Source: Anaerolineae bacterium (GTDB lineage: Bacteria; Chloroflexota; Anaerolineae; Aggregatilineales; Phototrophicaceae). Taken from it: a stretch of 49,531 nucleotides of DNA. The DNA is taken from assembly GCA_022824565.1 (NCBI GenBank), contig JAJDZQ010000056.1, positions 1 through 49,531 of the forward strand, read 5' to 3'. Position 1 is the stretch's first letter. Every line of letters starts with the position of its first letter. The translations under genes were made by a program, and so were the position numbers. This document shows, piece by piece, positions 41,058 to 49,531 of this stretch. The notes beneath the pieces are model-generated. The model had not been told where the DNA came from, did not search any database, and was given only the letters and a program-made list of their open reading frames with translations.

Positions 41058-41491
41058 CAGCTGACCTCTCGCCCAGAGATGGGATCAAAGCGCTTGACGA
41101 ACTTGGTTTTAATCGGCAGCTTGTGCGCAGCGAGGCGCAGCGCTTCTCGCGCGTCGTCTTCGGGCACGCCACTCATCTCAAACAAGATGCGGCCTGGCTT
41201 GACTACGCACACCCACTTTTCGACCGAACCTTTGCCTTTGCCCATGCGGGTTTCGGCAGCTTTCTGGGTGACGGGCTTGTCGGGGAAAATGCGGATCCAG
41301 ACTTTGCCACGCCGGCGGATATAGCGCACCATGGCGCGGCGGCAGGCTTCGATCTGACGGCTGGTAACCCAGCTGGGCTCCAGCGCCTGCAAGCCATAGT
41401 CGCCAAATTGCACGATTGCGCCACGGCGGGCTTTGCCGCGCATGCGACCGCGCATCTGTTTGTTATACTTTCTGCGTTTCGGCATCAGCAT
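41057..41491 (-). CDS. rplP: Large ribosomal subunit protein L16
   Basis: 144 residues. [23 protein letters not shown]...[49 protein letters not shown] is diagnostic. The ATG at 41491 or the one two codons later can be the start; a further 9-codon extension is not conserved. Confidence 0.96.
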   Translation of the reverse strand: MLMPKRRKYNKQMRGRMRGKARRGAIVQFGDYGLQALEPSWVTSRQIEACRRAMVRYIRRRGKVWIRIFPDKPVTQKAAETRMGKGKGSVEKWVCVVKPGRILFEMSGVPEDDAREALRLAAHKLPIKTKFVKRFDPISGREVS

Positions 41492-41521
41492 TGTTGCTGG
41501 TCTCCTCGCTTTCCACAACCG

Positions 41522-42217
41522 CTAGTTGCGGCGGCGTCTGCCCTCGGGCTGACTGCTACGTTGCGCGCCCGTGCTAAACGGGTCTTCACCTGGCAAGATG
41601 TCGCCCTTGTAAATCCAGACTTTGACGCCAATCTGCCCGAAAGTCGTCAACGCCTCAGAAAAGCCATAATCAATATCGGCGCGCAATGTATTGCGGGGCA
41701 CGCGCCCATCGAAGAGCCATTCCCGCCGCGCCATGTCCGAGCCGCCCAGCCGGCCGCTGACTTCAATGCGGATGCCGCCAGCGCCTTGACGCATCGCCTG
41801 CATAATCGCGCGCTTCATCGCCCGACTGTGCCCAATGCGCCGCACCAACTGGCTGGCCACATTATCCGCCACCAGTTTGGCATCCAGATCGGGCTTGTCG
41901 ATCTCGCTGACTTCGACCTTGACGGTCTTGCCAGTCATCTCTTGCAGCTGCTGGCGCAATTCTTTGACCGCTTCGCCCTTGCGTCCGATAATCAAACCGG
42001 GGCGCACAGTATTGATGGTGATGATGACCAGATTGGGCTGCCGTTCGATTTCGATGCGCGAAACGCCAGCGCGCGTCGTCTTCTGACGGATGAACTTGCG
42101 AATCTGCCGATCTTCCATCAACAGGTTGACAAAACGATCGCCTTCTGCATACCAGCGAGCGTCCCATTCGCGGATTACCTTAAGACGAAAGCCTTTTGGA
42201 TGAACCTTGCGACCCAT
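41522..42217 (-). CDS. rpsC: Small ribosomal subunit protein S3
   Basis: 231 residues. MGRKVHPKGFRLKVIREWDARWYA at the start, the KH domain with VRPGLIIGRKGEAVKELRQQL, and GVKVWIYKGDILPGEDPF near the end are diagnostic. The ATG at 42217 overlaps the rplV stop by 1 bp (TAATG). Confidence 0.96.
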   Translation of the reverse strand: MGRKVHPKGFRLKVIREWDARWYAEGDRFVNLLMEDRQIRKFIRQKTTRAGVSRIEIERQPNLVIITINTVRPGLIIGRKGEAVKELRQQLQEMTGKTVKVEVSEIDKPDLDAKLVADNVASQLVRRIGHSRAMKRAIMQAMRQGAGGIRIEVSGRLGGSDMARREWLFDGRVPRNTLRADIDYGFSEALTTFGQIGVKVWIYKGDILPGEDPFSTGAQRSSQPEGRRRRN

Positions 42218-42561
42218 TAGTCTTCTTCCTCTCGTTCTGCCACCATCACCCACAGGTGCGCGGTGCGTTTCAGACGCGGCTTATAGCGACCGCGCGCGCC
42301 AGCCTTAAAGCGCTTCAATGTCGGACCATCGCCGGCGTAGATCTGCGATACATACAGCTCGCCGCGGTTCAGGTCGAAGTTGTTGACTGCGTTGGCCATC
42401 GCCGAGTTGAGCGTTTTGCTGACGAAGTCCGAACCCTTTTGGGGCATGAACTTCAGCACGACCAGCGCTTCTTCGGCATCCATCCCGCGCACTTTGTCGC
42501 AGACCAGCCGCAGCTTTTGTGGCGATATCGGCAGATAGCGGGTAATCGCTCGTACTTCCAT
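42217..42561 (-). CDS. rplV: Large ribosomal subunit protein L22
   Basis: 114 residues. AITRYLPISPQKLRLVCDKVRGMDAEEALVVLKFMPQKGSDFVSKTLNSAMANA and GPTLKRFKAGARGRYKPRLKRTAHLWVMVAE (the tunnel-lining hairpin lies between) are diagnostic. Confidence 0.96.
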   Translation of the reverse strand: MEVRAITRYLPISPQKLRLVCDKVRGMDAEEALVVLKFMPQKGSDFVSKTLNSAMANAVNNFDLNRGELYVSQIYAGDGPTLKRFKAGARGRYKPRLKRTAHLWVMVAEREEED

Positions 42562-42573
42562 CTCGGTTCGTCC

Positions 42574-42843
42574 CTATCGTCTGCTATCGGTGATATGTCC
42601 ACGGAAGGTGCGGGTCGGCGCGAATTCGCCCAGCTTGTGACCCACCATGTTCTCGGTGATATAGATGGGCACATGCCGACGCCCGTCGTGCACGGCGATG
42701 GTATGCCCCACCATCTGCGGGAAGATGGTGCTGGCGCGGCTCCAGGTGCGGATGACCACCTTTTTGTTCTGCCGGTTGAGCCGCTCGACCTTTTCCAGCA
42801 ATTTGGGCTGGATAAAGTAGCCCTTCTTCAATGAGCGTGACAT
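42574..42843 (-). CDS. rpsS: Small ribosomal subunit protein S19
   Basis: 89 residues. [80 protein letters not shown] is conserved throughout. It sits in the head of the small subunit with S13. Spacing to rplB is 15 nt. Confidence 0.97.
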   Translation of the reverse strand: MSRSLKKGYFIQPKLLEKVERLNRQNKKVVIRTWSRASTIFPQMVGHTIAVHDGRRHVPIYITENMVGHKLGEFAPTRTFRGHITDSRR

Positions 42844-42858
42844 TAAAATGCCTCCTGA

Positions 42859-43692
42859 TTACCGGCGCTTGCCGCGGCGGCGAATGATGAAACGGCTGGT
42901 GCGTTTGTTACGGCGCGTGCGCACACCCAGCGCTTTTTTGCCCCAGGGCGTCTTGGGCGCAGCCATGCCGATGCCGGTTTTGCCCTCGCCGCCGCCATGG
43001 GGATGACTGGCCGGGTCCATCGCCGTACCGCGAACAGTCGGTCGCCAGCCCAGCCAGCGCTTGCGGCCCGCCTTGCCCAGCTTGACATTGCCATGTTCGG
43101 CATTGCCCACCTGCCCGATGGTAGCGCGGCAACTGCCCAGGATCATGCGCATCTCGCCACTGGGCAGGCGCAAGGTCACATACTTGCCTTCGGCTGCCAA
43201 TATCTGTGCCGAAGTGCCGGCGCTGCGAGCGATCTGCGCGCCTTTGCCCGGGCGCATTTCGATATTGTGTACGACTGTGCCCAGCGGAATGTCCTTGAGC
43301 GCGCGGCTATTGCCCGGACGCAGGGCGCTCATCTCGCCATTGCCAACCGTATCGCCGACTGATACGCCCATCGGCGCGATGATATAACTCTTCACGCCAT
43401 CTTCGTATTGCAGCAAGGCGATGCGAGCCGACCGGTTGGGGTCGTATTCAATAGCGATGACCTCGGCGCGGCAATCTTCTTTGTCGCGCTTGAAATCGAT
43501 CAACCGATAACGCCGCTTGTGGCCGCCGCCGCGATGCCGGACTGTGATGCGCCCGGTATTGTTGCGGCCACCCTTCTTGCGCAGCGCGCGCGTCAGTGAC
43601 CGTTCGGGCTTGCTTTTGGTGATCTCCTCGAAGGAGAAGCCGGTCATGTCACGGCGACCGGGCGATGTGGGTTTGTATACCTTGATGGGCAT
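42859..43692 (-). CDS. rplB: Large ribosomal subunit protein L2
   Basis: 277 residues. [26 protein letters not shown] start, then [20 protein letters not shown], and [16 protein letters not shown] carrying the conserved His of the peptidyl-transferase-support loop. A core large-subunit protein, placed 13 nt after rplW. Confidence 0.97.
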   Translation of the reverse strand: MPIKVYKPTSPGRRDMTGFSFEEITKSKPERSLTRALRKKGGRNNTGRITVRHRGGGHKRRYRLIDFKRDKEDCRAEVIAIEYDPNRSARIALLQYEDGVKSYIIAPMGVSVGDTVGNGEMSALRPGNSRALKDIPLGTVVHNIEMRPGKGAQIARSAGTSAQILAAEGKYVTLRLPSGEMRMILGSCRATIGQVGNAEHGNVKLGKAGRKRWLGWRPTVRGTAMDPASHPHGGGEGKTGIGMAAPKTPWGKKALGVRTRRNKRTSRFIIRRRGKRR

Positions 43693-43705
43693 CGCTCATG
43701 CTCCC

Positions 43706-44008
43706 CTAGACATTAAAGAGCTCGATCGTCACGCCCTCTTCCAGCGTGACAACAGCTTTTTTCCATTGACGCGAGCGGATGTAGGAATTGCGCCCACGCC
43801 GTCCGCGCTTGGCTGGCATCACCATGGTATTCACCTTGATGACTTGGCCGTCCAGGTCGAAGATCTCTTCCACAGCTTCCTTGATCTGGATCTTGTTGGC
43901 TTTGCCAGCCACTTCAAAGACATACTTGTTCTCGGCTTCCGCAATCAGGGTCGACTTTTCGGTGATGACCGGGCGGCGGATAATGTCGTAAATATGCAGC
44001 TCGGCCAT
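43706..44008 (-). CDS. rplW: Large ribosomal subunit protein L23
   Basis: 100 residues. IIRRPVITEKSTLIAEAENKYVFEVAGKANKIQIKEAVEEIFDL is diagnostic. It lies at the tunnel exit and docks SRP and trigger factor. The ATG at 44008 is 1 nt from the rplD stop. A longer frame upstream overlaps rplD and is rejected. Confidence 0.95.
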   Translation of the reverse strand: MAELHIYDIIRRPVITEKSTLIAEAENKYVFEVAGKANKIQIKEAVEEIFDLDGQVIKVNTMVMPAKRGRRGRNSYIRSRQWKKAVVTLEEGVTIELFNV

Positions 44009-44009
44009 G

Positions 44010-44639
44010 TTACTTTCCCTTGCTCCACAGGCTGGCAATGACATCCAGCGCTGCCAGTGGCATGATGACCTTGTCATATTTCAGCAGGTCGCGGACATTC
44101 AAATAATTGACGACGATGCTGTGCGCGTTCGCCAGGTTGCTGACACTTTTGCGCACCGCTTTCTGCTCTGCCGTCACAACAATCAGCGCCGACTGCTGGC
44201 CGACCAGCGATTCGATTAGCTGGCGCATCGCCTGCGTCTTCGGCGCGTCCATCGCCAGTTCGTCCAACAAAACCAACTGCCCATCGCGGACCAAGGCGCT
44301 CAACGTAGAGCGGATAGCCCCCTGGCGCATTTTGCGGGGCATCTTTTTTGAATAATCACGCGGTTTGGGACCATGCGCCAAGCCGCCGCCGACAAAGATA
44401 GGCGCGCTTTGGGCACCATGACGCGCCCGACCAGTGCCCTTTTGCCGATACCACTTGCCGCCGGTCGCGCGGATCTGCCCGCGGGAGCGCGTGCTGTGCG
44501 TGCCTTGGCGGGCGTTGGCCAGCTGACGCACAAAAGCCTGGTGCATCAAGCCCACATTGATCTTGGCTTCAAAGACATCGGGCGGCAGCTCGACCTGCGA
44601 GACTTCTTGCCCGGCGCTGTTCATGACTGGAAACTGCAT
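44010..44639 (-). CDS. rplD: Large ribosomal subunit protein L4
   Basis: 209 residues. RQGTHSTRSRGQIRATGGKWYRQKGTGRARHGAQSAPIFVGGGLAHGPKPRDYSKKMPRKMRQ is the tunnel loop and core of L4. The ATG at 44639 follows AGGAG. A much longer open frame (to 45053) overlaps rplC and is a shadow. L4 represses the S10 operon in E. coli; no such leader structure was identified here. Confidence 0.95.
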   Translation of the reverse strand: MQFPVMNSAGQEVSQVELPPDVFEAKINVGLMHQAFVRQLANARQGTHSTRSRGQIRATGGKWYRQKGTGRARHGAQSAPIFVGGGLAHGPKPRDYSKKMPRKMRQGAIRSTLSALVRDGQLVLLDELAMDAPKTQAMRQLIESLVGQQSALIVVTAEQKAVRKSVSNLANAHSIVVNYLNVRDLLKYDKVIMPLAALDVIASLWSKGK

Positions 44640-44670
44640 TGCCGTAACTCCTGTAGGTTGCGCTGTTGGC

Positions 44671-45309
44671 TCAGGCGCGCTTGTTGGCGGGCTTGATGAT
44701 AACGATGCTGCCCTTGGCGCCGGGCACAGAACCCTTGACGGCCAACAGATTTTTCTCGGCATCGACAAGCACCAGGGACAGGTTTTGCACCGTGACACGG
44801 TCGTTGCCCATGCGGCCCGCCATCCTCTTGCCCTTGAGGGTGCGGCCGGGCGTCGCGCACATGCCGATCGAACCGGGCGAACGCATGCGGTCGGATTGAC
44901 CGTGCGTCTTTGGTCCGCGCGCGAACCCGTGCCGTTTGATGGTGCCAGCATGCCCGCGCCCTTTGCTCGTGCCGATGACATCGACCATTTCGCCGCGTTC
45001 AAAGACAGCAACCGTGATCTCTTGCCCTTCTTCGACCTCGATGCCGGCGTCATCCGCCAGGCGAAATTCGCGCAGGTGACGCAAGGCCGGCAGGTCCGAT
45101 TTTTGCAGGTGCCCCAGCTGCCCCTTGGTCAGATTCTTGGGCTTGGTTTCGCCAAAGCCCAACTGCACCGACACATAGCCATCGCGCGCCTGGTTGCGCA
45201 CCTGGGTCACATAGCAGGGACCAGCCTGGATAACCGTCACAGGGATGACCGTGCCTTGCTCGTCAAAGACCTGGGTCATGCCCACTTTTTTGCCAATCAT
45301 GCCTTTCAT
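44671..45309 (-). CDS. rplC: Large ribosomal subunit protein L3
   Basis: 212 residues. [34 protein letters not shown] and [19 protein letters not shown]...[24 protein letters not shown] (the loop that reaches the peptidyl transferase centre) are diagnostic. There is an 87-nt gap to rpsJ. Confidence 0.97.
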   Translation of the reverse strand: MKGMIGKKVGMTQVFDEQGTVIPVTVIQAGPCYVTQVRNQARDGYVSVQLGFGETKPKNLTKGQLGHLQKSDLPALRHLREFRLADDAGIEVEEGQEITVAVFERGEMVDVIGTSKGRGHAGTIKRHGFARGPKTHGQSDRMRSPGSIGMCATPGRTLKGKRMAGRMGNDRVTVQNLSLVLVDAEKNLLAVKGSVPGAKGSIVIIKPANKRA

Positions 45310-45396
45310 GATTTAGCCTCCGCTCGGGCGCTGGTGTTTCGCGTTGATATCACGTTGCTGCCCGAATCCTGTCCTGTTGACGACGTTGCGCCGTCC

Positions 45397-45705
45397 CTAA
45401 ATCTTGATTTCAATATCGACGCCAGCCGGCAGATTCAGCCGCATCAAGGTGTCGATGGTTTTGCTGTCCGGGTCGAGCACATCGATCAGGCGCTTGTGCG
45501 TGCGCACCTCAAAATGCTCTTGCGAATCTTTGTCAATAAATGGCGAGCGCCGCACGGTGAACCGTTCGATGCGCGTGGGCAGCGGCACAGGACCCACAAC
45601 TCGCGAGCCAGTGCGTTCTGCCGTGTCGACGATGCGCACCGCCGACTGGTCGAGCACGCGATGGTCATAGGCTTTCAATCGAATGCGGATTTTGTTCTTT
45701 GCCAT
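45397..45705 (-). CDS. rpsJ: Small ribosomal subunit protein S10
   Basis: 102 residues. [75 protein letters not shown] is conserved throughout. It is also the NusE antitermination factor. A hairpin (45733-45759) lies in the 69-nt gap before it. Confidence 0.97.
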   Translation of the reverse strand: MAKNKIRIRLKAYDHRVLDQSAVRIVDTAERTGSRVVGPVPLPTRIERFTVRRSPFIDKDSQEHFEVRTHKRLIDVLDPDSKTIDTLMRLNLPAGVDIEIKI

Positions 45706-45732
45706 GCCCCAACCTTTGGCTGTGTGCGGAGC

Positions 45733-45759
45733 GGGACCGCCTCGTGCAGAAGCGGCCCC
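45733..45759 (-). other. Hairpin in the tuf-rpsJ gap
   Basis: On the minus strand, GGGGCCGC and GCGGTCCC form an 8 bp stem with one G-U pair around an 11-nt loop. There is no T-run. It could be a processing site or an rpsJ leader structure. Confidence 0.4.
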
Positions 45760-45774
45760 ACGCCCCAGACAGAT

Positions 45775-46974
45775 CTACTCAAGTATCTCGGTGATACGCC
45801 CGGCGCCGACGGTCAACCCGCCCTCGCGGATGGCGAAAGACGAACCGCGCTCCAGCGCAACTGGCGTGATCAACTCTACATCCAGGTTGACATTGTCGCC
45901 GGGCATGACCATCTCTACGCCGTCGGGCAAAGTGATGGTGCCGGTGACATCCATGGTGCGGATATAGAATTGCGGGCGGTAGCCGGTGAAGAAGGCTTTG
46001 TGACGTCCGCCTTCGTCGCGGCGCAGCACATAGACCTCGCACTTGAACTTCTTGTGCGGGGTGATGCTGCCCACCTTGGCGATAACCATGCCGCGCTGTA
46101 CATCGGTGCGCGCCACGCCACGCAGCAAGATGCCAGCGTTGTCGCCAGCCTGCGCCTGATCCAGCTCTTTGTTGAACATTTCGATACCGGTGACGACGGT
46201 CTTGGGAATCTCGTCCCGCAAGCCGACGATGTCCACTTCAGTGCCTTTCAACAGGGTGCCGCGGGCGACGCTGCCAGTTACAACCGTGCCGCGACCCTTG
46301 ATGGAAAAGACATCTTCGATCGCCATCATGAAAGGCTTGTCGACATCGCGCACAGGCGTGGGGATCCACTCATCAACCGCTTCCATGAGCTCGACGATCG
46401 AGGCGTATTCGGGCGCATCGGCGTCATCGCTTGCGCATTCTTCCGCTGCCAACGCAGAGCCTTTGATGATGGGTGTATCGGGGTCGAAGTCATAGCCTTC
46501 CAGCAGCTCCGCCAATTCCATTTCGACCAGCTCGATGAGTTCTTCGTCATCCATCTGGTCGGTCTTGTTGAGGTAGACGACCATGGCCGGCACCTCGACT
46601 TGTTTCGCCAGCAGGACATGCTCGCGGGTCTGCGGCATGGGTCCGTCGGGCGCGCTGACGACCAAGATCGCGCCATCCATCTGCGCTGCCCCGGTAATCA
46701 TGTTCTTGATGTAATCGCGGTGGCCCGGGCAGTCTACATGCGCATAGTGCCGATTGTCGGTTTCGTACTCGACATGGCGGATGTTGATCGTGATACCGCG
46801 GGCGCGTTCTTCTGGCGCATTGTCGATGTCGCCGTATTCACGCATCTGCGCTTGCCCTTTCAACGCCAGGACCTTGGTGATCGCGGCGGTCAGGGTCGTC
46901 TTGCCATGATCGACATGGCCGATCGTGCCGATATTTACATGTGGTTTGCTGCGCTCGAATTTTCCCTTTGCCAT
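45775..46974 (-). CDS. tuf: Elongation factor Tu
   Basis: 399 residues. The GTPase motifs are GHVDHGKTT (P-loop), DCPGHRDY (81-88) and NKTDQMDD. It delivers aminoacyl-tRNA to the ribosome. In switch II the residue after GH is Arg86, where bacterial EF-Tu commonly has Ala; eukaryal EF-1A has GHRD at this place. The ATG at 46974 follows GAGGA. It sits 84 nt after fusA. No second tuf is in the window. Confidence 0.97.
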   Translation of the reverse strand: MAKGKFERSKPHVNIGTIGHVDHGKTTLTAAITKVLALKGQAQMREYGDIDNAPEERARGITINIRHVEYETDNRHYAHVDCPGHRDYIKNMITGAAQMDGAILVVSAPDGPMPQTREHVLLAKQVEVPAMVVYLNKTDQMDDEELIELVEMELAELLEGYDFDPDTPIIKGSALAAEECASDDADAPEYASIVELMEAVDEWIPTPVRDVDKPFMMAIEDVFSIKGRGTVVTGSVARGTLLKGTEVDIVGLRDEIPKTVVTGIEMFNKELDQAQAGDNAGILLRGVARTDVQRGMVIAKVGSITPHKKFKCEVYVLRRDEGGRHKAFFTGYRPQFYIRTMDVTGTITLPDGVEMVMPGDNVNLDVELITPVALERGSSFAIREGGLTVGAGRITEILE

Positions 46975-47058
46975 CGGTCTGTTCCTCTTGTGCACTCCTC
47001 GGACTCGAATAGTGAAATACGAACGAAATTGTTGGCTGAGACGCCCCAGCCGCCTACC

Positions 47059-49158
47059 CTAGCGCGCCCCGGACTTCACCAACTCGGTGATATCGCTGGG
47101 CGCGATCGTGTAGGTATCGAACTCCATGCTAAAGTTGCCACGACCCTGGGTGTTATTGCGCAGGTCGTTGGCATAACCGAACATCTCGCCCAGCGGCACT
47201 TGCGCCTTGATGACCGAGATGCCTTCGCTGTGCGGCTCCATGCCCGTGATAACGCCGCGCCGCGCCGAAATATCGCCGACCACCGCGCCGGTATAGCCAT
47301 CGGGCACGACCACCTCCACGCGCATCGACGGCTCCAAAATGACTGGCGCGCCTTTCTGAATGCCTTCTTTCAGGCACATCGAGCCAGCGATGGTAAAGGC
47401 GATTTCGCTGGAATCGACTTCATGAAAAGCGCCATCGACCAGCGAAGCCTTGATGCCGACAATCGGATACCCCGCGATGACGCCGCCCTGCATCGCCTGG
47501 CTGACCCCTTTTTTGACAGCCGGGACAAACTCCTTGGGGATGCTGCCGCCGCGGATGGCGTCTACGAAGTAGAGCTCTCCAACTGCTTGGTCTTTTTCTT
47601 CGTCTGGCAGCGGCTCGAAGCGAATCGTACACCGCGCATATTGCCCGGCGCCACCCGTCTGCCGGCGGAAAGTGGTATCGACTTCTGCCAGGCGGGTGAT
47701 CGTCTCGCGGTAGGCGACTCGCGGTCTGCCCACGCGCGCTTCTACGCCATATTCGCGCATCAGGCGGTCTACCAGCACCTCCAGGTGCAGCTCGCCCATG
47801 CCTTTGATTTTTGTCTGCCCCAACTGGTCATCGACCTCGATTTGGAATGTGGGGTCTTCTTCCGCCAGTTTGCGCAAGCCGATGCCCATTTTGTCTTGAT
47901 CGGCTTTGGTGTTGGGCTCGATCGCCACCTCGACCACCGGCGCGGGGAAAGTGATGTTCTCCAGCAAGATGGGGCTGGTGGGCGAGCAGAGCGTATCGCC
48001 AGTAAACGTCTCTTTCATGCCGATTACGGCGGCGATATCCCCCGCGTGCACTTCTTTGACATCTTCGCGGCGGTCGGCAAACATGCGCACGATGCGTCCG
48101 ATGCGCTCGCGGCGTCCGTTGCCAGGATTGATCACCATCGTTCCAGCTTTCAACACGCCCGAATAGACGCGAGTGAAGGCCAGCCGCCCGTATTGGTCGG
48201 ACACAATTTTGAACACCAGCGCCGCCAGCGGGTCGGTGTCATGGGCGCGGCGCAACAACTCCGAGCCATCTTTGGGATGCTCGCCCGTGATAGGCGGGAT
48301 ATCCAGCGGCGAAGGCAACAACGCCACCACCATATTCAGCAGCGCCTGCACGCCCTTGTTCTTCAGCGCAGCGCCACACATGACTGGATGCAGCGCGCCC
48401 GAAATGGTGCCAGCACGCAGCGCGCCCAACAATTCCTCATCGGTGATCTCTTCTTCTTCGAGGAATTTCATGGTAAGGTATTCGTCGTTTTCGACGATTT
48501 TTTCGATCATCTCCTCGCGGCGCGTTTCCGCCATTTCGCGGTGGCTCTCGGGGATGGTGTGATAGCGGATATCGGTGCCTTCGTCATTGCCATAGGTGAT
48601 CAACTCCATATTGAGAAGATCGATGATGCCTTGGAAATTCTCGCCGCTGCCATAGGGCACCTGGATGATGACCGGATTGGCATTCAGCCGGTCGACCATC
48701 ATATTGACGCAACGGTCAAAATCCGCGCCGATGCGGTCCATCTTGTTGACGAAGCACAAGCGCGGCACATTGTAGTCCGAGGCCTGCCGCCAGACCGTTT
48801 CCGATTGCGGCTCGACGCCAGCCACGCTGTCAAAGACCGTGATGCCACCATCCAGAACGCGCAGGCTGCGCTGCACCTCGGCTGTGAAGTCGACATGGCC
48901 CGGCGTATCGATGATATTGATTTGATGATCGTTCCAGCCAGCCGTCACCGCCGCCGATGTGATGGTGATGCCGCGCTCGCGCTCTTGCTCCATATAGTCG
49001 GTGGTAGCAGAGCCTTCGTGCGTCTCGCCGATCTTGTGCACCATGCCCGTGTAATAGAGCACGCGCTCGGTCACAGTCGTTTTGCCGGCGTCTATATGCG
49101 CGATGATGCCGATATTGCGCACTTTTGCGAGTTCAAAATCCGGGTTCAACATTGTCAT
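47059..49158 (-). CDS. fusA: Elongation factor G
   Basis: 699 residues. The translocation GTPase has [17 protein letters not shown] and NKMDR, then the domain II-V landmarks [34 protein letters not shown] and the typical C-terminus [25 protein letters not shown]. Two ATGs (49158 and 49152) fit; the first is taken here. An upstream TTG-initiated extension is not conserved. Confidence 0.97.
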   Translation of the reverse strand: MTMLNPDFELAKVRNIGIIAHIDAGKTTVTERVLYYTGMVHKIGETHEGSATTDYMEQERERGITITSAAVTAGWNDHQINIIDTPGHVDFTAEVQRSLRVLDGGITVFDSVAGVEPQSETVWRQASDYNVPRLCFVNKMDRIGADFDRCVNMMVDRLNANPVIIQVPYGSGENFQGIIDLLNMELITYGNDEGTDIRYHTIPESHREMAETRREEMIEKIVENDEYLTMKFLEEEEITDEELLGALRAGTISGALHPVMCGAALKNKGVQALLNMVVALLPSPLDIPPITGEHPKDGSELLRRAHDTDPLAALVFKIVSDQYGRLAFTRVYSGVLKAGTMVINPGNGRRERIGRIVRMFADRREDVKEVHAGDIAAVIGMKETFTGDTLCSPTSPILLENITFPAPVVEVAIEPNTKADQDKMGIGLRKLAEEDPTFQIEVDDQLGQTKIKGMGELHLEVLVDRLMREYGVEARVGRPRVAYRETITRLAEVDTTFRRQTGGAGQYARCTIRFEPLPDEEKDQAVGELYFVDAIRGGSIPKEFVPAVKKGVSQAMQGGVIAGYPIVGIKASLVDGAFHEVDSSEIAFTIAGSMCLKEGIQKGAPVILEPSMRVEVVVPDGYTGAVVGDISARRGVITGMEPHSEGISVIKAQVPLGEMFGYANDLRNNTQGRGNFSMEFDTYTIAPSDITELVKSGAR

Positions 49159-49206
49159 CTCTCGTCTTGTTCCCACGCGTAGCCGCTGCAGATGCGCTTT
49201 CAGGCT

Positions 49207-49531
49207 CTAGCGAAAATGGGCAAAGGCGCGGTTCGCCTCGGCCATGCGATGGGTTTCGTCTTTGCGGCGCACCGCATTGCCCTGCCCGTTGTAGGCATCC
49301 AGCAGCTCGTTGGTGAGCTTTTCGGCCATGCTTCTGCCGCTGCGGGCGCGGGCAAACATGATCAGCCAGCGCATCGCCAGGGTGATTCCGCGCTCGTGCG
49401 AAACATCGATGGGCACTTGATAGGTCGAGCCGCCGACGCGCTTGGGTTTGACTTCGACAGCTGGCGCGACATTGCGGATGGCTATCTCGAAAACTTCCAC
49501 CGGGTCTTTCTTGGCGCGCTCTTCCATGCGG
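49207..49531 (-). CDS. rpsG: Small ribosomal subunit protein S7 (5' end outside the window)
   Basis: The C-terminal about 108 residues are present: [99 protein letters not shown]. The gene continues past the window edge. It is followed 48 nt later by fusA, as in the str operon. Confidence 0.95.
   Translation of the reverse strand, partial: RMEERAKKDPVEVFEIAIRNVAPAVEVKPKRVGGSTYQVPIDVSHERGITLAMRWLIMFARARSGRSMAEKLTNELLDAYNGQGNAVRRKDETHRMAEANRAFAHFR

Noticed and set aside
44640-45053. Extended rplD frame starting at 45053
   Set aside because: It overlaps most of rplC. The L4 family begins at the ATG 44639, which has its own AGGAG.
44557-49182. A 1541-codon open frame on the plus strand, antisense to fusA, tuf, rpsJ and rplC
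   Set aside because: It runs against highly conserved genes and across their gaps. It is explained by codon bias: the codons whose complements are stops (TTA, CTA, TCA) are rare in these genes. Its translation has no family likeness.

Overview
The window is a stretch of bacterial chromosome, moderately G+C rich and densely coded. The best guess is a member of the Chloroflexota, perhaps Anaerolineae-like. This is inferred from the style of the proteins: an EF-Tu with a GHRDYIKNM switch II segment, zinc-type S14 and L36, RNase Y, an HhH-GPD glycosylase beside a PIG-L deacetylase, and dispersed CCCC-rich hairpin repeats. No rRNA marker is present, so the assignment is tentative.

Left part (1-12000): rny and recX on the minus strand; an atypical short-chain dehydrogenase-like gene; tRNA-Cys with a strong promoter and a 65-residue zinc-ribbon gene behind it; a convergent nth-like / PIG-L pair; a tandem repeat block; two paralogous MFS exporters; and, divergent from these, a lysS / 57-residue membrane protein / serS operon joined by overlapping start and stop codons. 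LysRS has a C-terminal extension of about 107 residues and SerRS an enlarged tRNA-binding arm.

Middle (12000-25300), mostly plus strand: an ABC-2 exporter (ATPase and two homologous permeases) behind a near-consensus promoter; a sugar-type ABC importer (binding protein, two permeases, no ATPase); then a surface-glycan cluster of UDP-HexNAc dehydrogenase, GT4 glycosyltransferase, a GT9-GT26 fusion glycosyltransferase and a heptose-kinase-like PfkB protein. A VOC protein, an alkyltransferase-like DNA repair protein and a sugar-1-phosphate nucleotidylyltransferase follow.

Right part (25300-49531), all minus strand: the str/S10/spc/alpha ribosomal supercluster, read from the right edge: rpsG (cut by the window end), fusA, tuf, rpsJ, rplC, rplD, rplW, rplB, rpsS, rplV, rpsC, rplP, rpmC, rpsQ, rplN, rplX, rplE, rpsN, rpsH, rplF, rplR, rpsE, rpmD, rplO, secY, adk, map, an exported alpha/beta hydrolase, rpmJ, rpsM, rpsK, rpoA, rplQ, truA, rplM, rpsI, then a TP-methylase/MazG fusion and a TrmH-family methyltransferase. 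Departures from the usual order: infA is absent between map and rpmJ, where a secreted hydrolase sits instead, and rpsD is absent between rpsK and rpoA. The hydrolase appears to start at an AUA codon. A terminator-like hairpin lies between secY and adk, and an extended -10 promoter lies ahead of rpmJ.

No CRISPR array, insertion sequence, prophage or obvious defence system was seen. The best candidates for something new are the lysS-smORF-serS operon with its two remodelled synthetases, the GT9-GT26 fusion in a heptose-like glycan cluster, and the AUA-initiated hydrolase inside the ribosomal cluster.
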